64,000 bases of DNA. It comes from Stichopus chloronotus (taxonomy: Eukaryota > Echinodermata > Holothuroidea > Aspidochirotida > Stichopodidae). This document shows positions 38,301-64,000 of this stretch, one piece after another. How positions within the stretch are numbered: position 1 is the first letter of the stretch; every line of letters begins with the position of its first letter. The position numbers and the translations under genes were made by a program. The stretch covers positions 25,301,020-25,365,019 of the forward strand of contig CM037840.1 of the NCBI GenBank assembly GCA_021234535.1. The letters run 5' to 3'. Under the pieces are notes generated by a model that ran no database searches, was not told the DNA's origin, and saw only the letters and a program-made list of their open reading frames with translations.

Positions 38301-41196
38301 CTGCCTCCGCCTTCATCTTTATTGGAGGTTGTATTTAATATTTCCTGTACATAGTTTGTTTTACCTCAAAGACCAAAAAAAAAAAAAAAAGGAAAAATGA
38401 TTTAAGAAAAAAACAATCGGAAAACAAAAGTGGACTCCATATGACCACAGTGAAAAAGAAATAAAAATTGACACATATGTACTTTCCAAATTGTTTAACA
38501 GACTCAGGAGCCTCATCTTAACTATTTTGTTTATCCGTACCAGATCCTCTGACAATCGGCCCTAGGGACTTCGCGACCCACCTCGGACGGTGGCAGCTCC
38601 GACGTAAAAACCGAAACCAAAAAACAAATACGAGCTGCTTATTGGGTCACCCCCCAAACACGGGGGTGATGGAATCAAAAACACTCATTTGAAATTTGTT
38701 GGCAATTTTCCAGGAGCAAAGCCCACCCCGCTGCGAGACACGAAAGAGGGGCAGAGCAGAAAACGGAAACCTCTCCAAAGACACTTCTGATCTTTCCTAG
38801 TAAAACGGAATTCATCGCTTAAATTGCTCATGTCCGACGCCATCGAGATATCGGATCAGACTTTTAAAGATCTCTCTTAATCCCTCACAGACCCTCGCAC
38901 ATACGGAGAGAAGAGAAAGGAACAGCGGGACGAGAGAACGCCCGTGGGTTGTGTGACGGTAGACAAAACAGGGCCACGCTGTTCCATGATTATCGTCACT
39001 ACCAAACTATTTGAGTCCACACGTGACGACACCGTGGTCGATGTTGTTGATGATTCACTGAGTCATGACAGGCAATGGATAGTTTTCAGGACATCCTAAA
39101 ATTTTTTCCCTAACTTTGCACGATTGCTTACTCTCAGGACCCGTTTCCGTGTTTTTATAGTGATATTGATCAAGCCAAAAAATGACCATTGATTCGTGTT
39201 CATAATTTCTCCATATAAACGTAAGAAAAATACATCCATTTCATAAATATAGCTTACATTAAAAAAAAAAATAAGCAGGTATACCTTGAAGAAGTATCAT
39301 GATACTCCAATGTGTGTCAGTTCATTCCACAAGATACTTTACTGTCCAAGAAAAAACAAGGTTACCTTTTGGGTTTCATAGCCTTACAAATTTTCCTCCT
39401 GTGCAGTCCACCCCTCAAACCATTTATATATTTGGCCAGCCAGTAGGGGAGGATATCTAAAGGAGAAAAAGAGTTCCACAAGAAAAAAAAATATACCCAG
39501 GAGAGCTTTTTGAAGACGCCAGTGATAGTTTCTCTATTGTGTCAATGTCTCATGCCTTAGGAGACTGCACACACGCCAAATGTGGCTGTCTTTTTAAGTA
39601 GCGAGACGTGGCACGCATAAGAAAAAAACTGACCGATGTTTCCAAATAGATAAGGTACCTTAAACATCAGCTTACTTCAGGGTGGCAGTAACCCACAATG
39701 AAGATGAAAAACCCGGAACGAGGAATACATATCCACGGTTGGACTGAGGGAGGGGTGAATTTTGATGTTGTTTTAAAGAAGGGGCAAAACTAACATCCCA
39801 GTCATAGTTCCACATACTTTCAAAGACACTTAAATGCAGCATCAACATCTACAAATAAAAAGAGAAATGGTGTGTTCCTTGCAGGTGTTTTTGAGTGAAT
39901 GTTGCTACGTCAGAAGAAAATTTTGTCCGATAATGTTGGCATCACTGAGATCCTTACGAAACAAGAGACAACTTTTTTTGGCCCAAAAGGTTTCAGAAAA
40001 GGTCGGAAAACTGCGGCCGGGGGAGACGGGATGGGGGGGATGGCCGGCAGACCTACGTGACGCAAGCGACGACGGCTACACGTCGAACAAAGCGGCAGCA
40101 AAACGTGCTATTGCTGCTGAGGTGGCAACATGAAAGAAGCTACTGGAAACAATGGAAAAAAGGAAAAAAAAGAAGAGAAAGAAAGCGCAAAGGACGAACA
40201 CGATGAAACCAGATTCCACGTCACTACCAGAAAAATACTTGACAGAAAAATCTACAATTGCTATCCACGCTCTATCGTCAAAGGAAATAAAAGAAACGAT
40301 TAAAGAAGACCACGTCTGGACTCGACCATTTTCCCTTTCTCCAACATGATCTAGGCTACTTTGATCTTATGTTCATATTTAATTTCATATATAACGAAGT
40401 CTTTCTTGCCCACTGTATTCAACAGAACTATACTTTTTCTTTCAAACTTTCACATGATTTTCATATCAAACCTATGAACGAAAGTCAAATTCCACTCTTT
40501 TTGTGTCCAGATGGTTAAACCTCGAATTACACAACATCCGGGTGCCACCATTTTAACTTTTCTTCAACATGATCTCAGCAACTTTGTTCTTATACTTTAT
40601 AAATAGTGCCACCTCTCTTGCCAACTGTATCCAACAGAGCTACATTTCTGTTTTTCAAACTTTCATGATTTTCACATCAAACAAATGGGTGAAGGCAGAG
40701 CCAGCTCTTCTCATGTCCAGACAGCTAAAACTCATCGCAAGACATGTGAGCAAACTTTTGTCAAGAACCCCCATGAATCGTTACAAATTTTCCACACCTT
40801 CATTCAAATTTTTCAATTTTTTCATAGGTTGCTTGTCTAGTAAAAAACTTTTGCTTTTTTTTTTGGTAATCATTTTTTATTTATCTATCATCCTCTTTCT
40901 TTCTCCAGGTCTGAGAAAGTTGCTTGCAGGACTTGCTGCATGTTAGTCAACGATTCCTTTACGCGATTCTGTACATGTTCCACCGCTGCCAATTTTCACG
41001 AGAAAATAAAATAGAATCTTTTTTTTCCTTCTTAAAATATTCCCCAAACACAAACAAATAAAAACTACATGATTTTTACTACAGCTACCTTCAAAATACA
41101 AGAATAAATGTAAGAAATATGACAATTTTTTGTTTTATCCCTACTTGGGAGTAAACTCTCCATTCTCTCTGCAGAATCTTCTGCGACGGCCAACGA
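35400..41196 (-). other. pum: probable long pum 3' UTR
   Basis: From the stop codon to about 35.4 kb the plus strand is A-rich with many A8-A16 runs, so the minus strand is U-rich, as expected of a transcribed 3' UTR. Minus-strand AATAAA signals lie at plus 40,876-40,881, 38,318-38,323, 37,614-37,619, 36,862-36,867, 36,489-36,494 and 35,528-35,533, so the end could be anywhere from about 0.3 to 5.7 kb after the stop. One UGUAAAUA (36,669-36,676) would allow Pumilio to bind its own message, but one is expected by chance. A short hairpin at 38,647-38,669 (TCACCCCC / GGGGGTGA) lies in a locally GC-richer stretch. Confidence 0.5.
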
Positions 41197-59113
<17,917 letters not shown>

Positions 59114-59128
59114 TTTTGGTAGCCTACC

Positions 59129-62063
59129 CTAGGAAGTGTTGTGCTACAGACTTGGATTAATATTATATTCTACCCCTTTCAGTCTGTTCATTAAATACAT
59201 TTCTGAAAAGAAGAAATGGTAACTTATTCAATAAGAGTTTCTTGTTAACTGAACGTAGTACAGTGTGTGAGAACAGTAATTTTGTGCCTGCCTTGCAAAG
59301 GTAAAGCTTGGAGGTGAGGCACAGTGGGTATTCTATACAGGCCTACATATATGATAGGAACCATTTCATATACATGTCAAAAACATAGTTATTTCAATAG
59401 TTGAGCTAGGTGGTACCACTGAATGCATCAACGTTTAAAAAAAAATTAGTAGATGGAGTTACTTATTACATATGAAACAGTACATTCTGAAGCTGACTGA
59501 GATGGGACAGGGAATGATTTGCAAGACAGGCCCAGTAAGGTCCAATCATAGACCCCCCTTATTTTCCCCACTATATACAGTACATGCGCCTGTGACCAGA
59601 TCCGGTACTTGTCGCTCAATGAATGTTGTGTAGACGACTTGGCGTATTTGCACCACTACTCGAGCTGGGTTTCTTAAGCTGAAGCGCAGAGGCAAAGAAA
59701 TCACAGTTAAGTTTGAAGGACTAATATGGAGGCAAAGTTAGTATCTACTTCCAGGTGACCATATGTTGTTTCAAGGTAGGACTGCTCGTTATTTTCATGT
59801 AACCTGGGGTACATAAGTAACCTCGGATATCGACCACTGCTAGACCACTTGTGCATTACTTTCTTCTTTGTGCAATGCAATGATATTGTGAATTGGCAAA
59901 TATAATACTAAATTATTGTCTTTACAAAATTGTTTACTTCAGCCACACCCAGGATTGCTGACAATGAAACAACAAATACACGAAGATGAACTGATTTTCC
60001 TTTACAACCATCCTTCGCCTTATTCACAACATTTTCATTCTTTCCTTTTTTCTTTTTTTTTTAATGAGCAAGTTTAAATTAATTCTTGGCAGGTTGTCAG
60101 GCTTTCAATCTGTATGCAGATTCCATCACATGTTTCTTTGTGATGGGCATGGAGTAACTTGATCTACTTTCCTCAAACCAAGCATTTGCATTTTGCAGAC
60201 AACCAATCCCTGCATTTTCAGCTGTTTTGGAATGTCTTTCAGTGCTGGGTACAGGAGTGTGTGTGTGTGTGCACTTAATGAGTAATCTTCAAACTGTGCA
60301 CACAGTAACGATTTTCATGGCCTAAACATTTTGAGCGAGGGGGAAGCATTTGTGGATGAGCATATAGTTTTAGAAAGCCTCAACATAGCAAACTGTTGCT
60401 GATGTCAAAAAAGCGAAAAAAAAAAGCATAAAAGCGCTTAATTTCAAGGTTACGATTTATGGGACTTGCAAAAGTGTACAAAAACGAAAAAAATTACCCA
60501 CGAGTCGTATAATTCCAAGGAACATGGGTTGCGACACTCAGGCAGGACTCTGGAGCAGAGTCCGGTCAGACAACCAAGCCTACTGCTATGAAAACAGTGA
60601 AAGTCAAATTTTAGTCCATGCACAAGTATAGTGATCAAAAGCTACAAAAACTAATGCTTACGTTAACAAACTAAGTGCAGCACAGGGCACAGCAACTCAT
60701 GCATGTGCTCCATGTGGTACACGTCTTTGGGAACAAAATTTTCAAAGGTTCTTCACAATCCCTATACATGCCTTAATAGGCAGCGGTTTCTCTTCTTTCG
60801 TTATTTTTCACTATGGTAAGACAACAGCGAGCGCTAGTGACATTTTGAGTATATTGTTTTGGGAGGTCCATTGCTCAAACAAGCCTAGGATTCACAGGAC
60901 TAGGACTATTATGGTGTTTTTTGTCAGGATATTTGATAATAACAATGTCTTATACAGTGCCAAATTCACACAGAATGCTGATGTAATCTGCCATCCAAAT
61001 AATCACAGTCAGAAACCGGTCTCTTAGTCCCTCAGGAATATGAGTATGACGTCATGGCTGCTAGTTAGGTGCTCACTGATGAATTACTGCTTCAATATTC
61101 AACTCTCTTAAATGCTGCACAAATGCAGACTTTGACATGAATCAGGCCAGGAGTCAAACCCATGACCTCTACCTTGGTAAATGCGTGCTCTACTAAAAAA
61201 TAAAAAATATTGCACATGAAACAAAAAAAGGACAACAGCCCTGCCTGGACTGTGTACAAAACTGGGAGACCAGGTTAAACACTGGGGGTTCCAGCTGCAA
61301 TGAGAGTATATCAGTCTCCATATGATTAAGTTACGCGCTCTATAAGTAACACAGAGATGACCGAATATCCTGCCTAGGGCCTAAGCCTAGCTAGTTATAG
61401 GAGGTTAGGCTAAGGCTTGGTCAAGGTTTCAACTTCAGTAACTGTAGTCTGTGTAGGCCTAGGCCTAAGTGTAACTAAGGTTTGTTGCCAACGATGATAC
61501 GTAAGGTGAACTTGGACCAAAGTAACGGTATAACAGCAACCCAGACTTAAGTAAAGTGAGCCGATGTCAGACCTTTATCTGACTTTACCATGTATCTGGC
61601 CTAGCCTGTACTCTAACTTCTTAGTAAATCAGTGTAGCCTAAGTTAGGCTTATTCCTTGACTTAGGCCTAGCATATCGTAACTAGTACTAGGCTGCCTTG
61701 GGAAAGCTGTCGACGATAGGCTCAAAACTTATTGAATAGGCGAAAAACGCAAACTTGGGATACCATTGTGTGTTTTGTGAACAAAGAGCACCCATGAAAT
61801 ACTTAATCGCATTAAGTCCAGTTTCACATGAAGACCAAAAATTTCTGCGAAACACGTCACTACACTATACAGTAAACTGCGGGTTTAACGTAGTTCAATC
61901 TGACAAAAGGCATCCTCGCGATTGAAAAGAATAGATTGTTGTTTTTTACAGCCCTCTGGAAAAGCCAAATTCCCACATTGATACCTCAAAATGATATATG
62001 ACAGAAATAAAGGTTTGAAGAATATTGCTGTGGGAGTAAAATGTAATTTCATGACTTCCTTAC
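59129..62063. other. probable pum 5' intron
   Basis: Noncoding. Has a SINE fragment, a (TG)n at about 60,258, a CRE octamer at 61,047-61,054 and, at 61,370-61,680, many copies of TAGGCC/GGCCTA. Confidence 0.45.
61141..61196 (-). repeat. tRNA-like SINE fragment
   Basis: On the minus strand TAGAGCACGCATTTACC is followed by AGGTCATGGGTTTGACTCC, the usual end of an A box and a B box (61,150-61,160) of tRNA-derived SINEs. It lacks the acceptor stem, so it is not a tRNA gene. It lies in the pum 5' intron. Confidence 0.5.
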
Positions 62064-62093
62064 CGCGATGTCCAGGGATTTTTCTATCCCCAT
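62064..62093 (-). CDS. pum: candidate upstream pum coding exon with alternative start
   Basis: On the minus strand an ATG with good context (GTGATGG) opens MGIEKSLDIA and reaches a donor GCG|GTAAGG at 62,064. Joined to the acceptor before 59,128, it reads through GRLPK in frame into MENGEW, adding 15 residues. The exon may equally be a 5' UTR exon whose ATG is used or bypassed. Evidence is frame and splice signals only; vertebrate PUM N-termini differ. Confidence 0.4.
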
Positions 62094-62260
62094 CACGTAC
62101 ACTTCCACCGTTGTGCTACGACATATTGAGACTTACTTGCATTGCATTATGGGAAATACGATTGTAGGGTACGTATGGTGGTGGTGTGTGTCAGTACTAC
62201 GGTAGTATGTGGTAAATAGTACGTACAACACTCGGATGAATGACGTCATTCCCGCGGAAT
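62094..62260 (-). promoter_or_regulatory. candidate pum promoter region
   Basis: This lies immediately upstream of the candidate first exon. It includes a palindromic CRE/ATF octamer TGACGTCA (62,241-62,248) and, on the minus strand, TTTCCCATAATGCA (near 62,143-62,156), reminiscent of ZNF143/STAF-type sites. No TATA box is obvious. A transcription start cannot be placed from sequence. Confidence 0.3.
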
Positions 62261-62914
62261 GCCAAGGATTCTGCGGGTACTGGGGAGGCATAACAGAGAC
62301 CTGGGAATAATTTGAACGAAAACTGAGTATTCATAACTTTCATAGAAATTTATTTCCTTGAAATGAATGCATGCAACTGTTTTGGAAATTATCCAACTTC
62401 TGTGCTTATTTCATCGGCACTGAAAACTGCCAAATCTTTACAATTTCCTAACAAAAAGAACACCTTCAAGTCGCTTAGTGGCCCCGGCAGTGTAGGCCTA
62501 CTTTATGAGGGAGGAATGGCCTATAGCAGATATATGTTGAAAAATAGCATGGGAATCACTATCACCCTAAGAAAATGGTGGTATCAGCGATTTGTTACGA
62601 CAGGGCAGCTGTAACAACTCCCTGGTTATACTGTAAGTGGTGCTACAGCAACTTGAAGCCGGACACAACTCAGAAAAACATAAACAGGTAATGAAAGGTG
62701 AATGACACGTAGGCTATCCGAGCTGCATTCAGATGAGTAGGGAGGGGGGCAGGGTCTAGTGACTGGTGGGTGAATATATTTTCATGCGTATGTCTCGTCC
62801 GTGAGTTTCAGCAGGGCTAGGGGACTGACTTGAGGGGACTACGCAGGCAGTACTGTCAGAGCCATCTATGTACATAAATATACGACTCTGTGCGTATCTG
62901 CCCATATAATAAAT

Positions 62915-63075
62915 TCCTCATGAGGTTGTCCATGAGAACTTCTCGTGATATTTTGGCCCAAAATTCTCATGAGAAATGTCTCATTCGAATTTTCTCACTA
63001 GTTATCATAAGGATCTCATTGGAAACTTCTCATGAAAAACTCTCATTAGAAATTTCTCTTGAAACGAGTGCAAAT
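62915..63075. repeat. degenerate minisatellite of TTCTCATGAGAA type
   Basis: Repeated CTCATGAG, TCTCATTCGAA, TCTCATTGGAAA, TCTCATGAAAAA and TCTCATTAGAAA units with spacings of about 15-25 bp. Noncoding. Confidence 0.5.
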
Positions 63076-63694
63076 TGGTCTTCTATCGGCAGGAATTTCG
63101 ATTATGGACAGAGAAAGTTGAGATGAAGCCACTATTCTGAACAACATGATTCCACCCTCAAGCCTTTTTTTCTCTCTTAACTATAGTTGGTATTCCAAAA
63201 TGGGATAATTTGGTGTAAGTTCCCCATTCTCCTCTAGTACCGGGGGATACAGCTACCAGACATAATGAACAATGTAAAAACTTACCCTATAGGCTGCAAC
63301 TTAGAGATTTTCAATCACCTCTTATGGCCAGAAATGGCACTTTTAAGGCTTAATAACAGCCATACAAGATGTGTTATATTTTGGTTGAAAACATGTAGGC
63401 TAGCCTGATTTTATTTTATTCTCAAACACAACACAGCTCAGCTGGTCAAACTTACTTAGGGTTACAACTATAATAATAAACAAACAATGCCTTTTTTCTT
63501 GTAACCACAAACTGTTTATTAAACTTCATTAAACAAATGCAACAAACTATTCCATTCAGACATTCACAGACACAGCCACACAAGCCAACATAACCTGGTC
63601 ACCCAAGTTGCACACCATTTACTGGGGGTCTTGTCAGAGAACAGAACTGCTTTCCTCGTCTTCAAGTAGGGTCTTGTGAAGCTAAAAGACTCAC

Positions 63695-63750
63695 CAATAT
63701 TCGATTTCTTCCGACTTGAAAGGGAGCTGAAGGGGGGTCCCATAACTTAT
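63695..63750 (-). other. candidate 56-nt exon near right edge, minus strand
   Basis: The acceptor CTCCGCTTAG|ATAAG and the strong donor ATATTG|GTGAGT bound an open frame ISYGTPLQLPFKSEEIEY. It could be an upstream alternative exon of pum or belong to another gene. Evidence is splice-site shape only. Confidence 0.25.
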
Positions 63751-64000
63751 CTAAGCGGAGCACCACCATAGGTTGGCGAGGAGAGTACACACTTTATACG
63801 TCATTCATCATTAGAGATTTGTATGGTGGTTACAACGTACCTAACTTGGAAAGCTAAATCTCCAAAATAGCTCCCTGATTAGTTTTCTTGACCTTTCTGG
63901 GTGGACATGCATGGGAAATTAAACTTAAATCACTGCGTTCTTCTTTACTTGGAGGCTATGGCATACATATCAAGTCACGGTAGTAATGGGGCATGCTTGA

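Noticed and set aside
37872..38354. 160-codon plus-strand ORF
   Set aside because: Lies antisense in the probable pum 3' UTR, has biased low-complexity composition and no recognisable motif.

Overview
The window is 64 kb of AT-rich, intron-containing eukaryotic DNA. It holds one gene I can identify with confidence: a Pumilio-family RNA-binding protein on the minus strand. Its first coding exon lies at 58,895-59,113 (possibly preceded by a short in-frame exon at 62,064-62,093), its stop codon is at 41,197, and a long U-rich 3' UTR probably follows. I resolved 19 coding exons whose phases join without a break into 1,151 codons plus stop. The N-terminal blocks resemble vertebrate PUM1/PUM2 and the C-terminus has all eight PUM repeats. 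Many GT-AG introns, Penelope-type retroelement sequence, foldback elements and repeats rich in TGACCTTTGACC suggest a marine invertebrate, perhaps an echinoderm such as a sea cucumber. That organism guess is an inference and is not proven by the sequence.

Layout. 1-7.7 kb: AT-rich and T-rich on the plus strand, with three weak exon candidates near the left edge that contradict each other in strand. 7.7-16.1 kb: repeat-rich DNA with a degenerate ~140-bp tandem array (8.15-9.13 kb) and a foldback repeat (11.1-11.7 kb). 16.6-17.7 kb: an uninterrupted 339-codon plus-strand ORF for a disordered, basic/acidic protein that I do not recognise; it looks genuine. 17.7-35.3 kb: gene-poor, with an ~0.8-kb Penelope-like insertion with a 13-bp target duplication (21.3-22.1 kb), a foldback element (23.2-23.5 kb), GAT and CAT microsatellites, a ~170-bp tandem repeat (32.0-32.5 kb) and a second ~140-bp array in the opposite orientation (33.2-33.95 kb). 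35.4-41.2 kb: probable Pumilio 3' UTR. 41.2-59.1 kb: Pumilio coding exons and introns, including a 647-bp foldback transposon and a 274-bp tandem duplication inside introns. 59.1-64 kb: 5' intron, candidate first exon and promoter, a tRNA-like SINE fragment, and an orphan exon candidate near the right edge.

How it works together: Pumilio binds UGUANAUA elements in mRNA 3' UTRs and represses or destabilises the targets. All tri-residue recognition sets are intact, so the classical specificity is predicted. The other elements are mostly mobile-element remnants and satellites. No new multi-gene system is evident. The most informative unusual points are a phase-neutral 57-nt candidate cassette exon just before the PUM domain, a possible alternative N-terminus, the Penelope insertion with inverted flanking copies, nine palindromic CRE octamers where fewer than one is expected, and many long poly(G)/poly(C) tracts.
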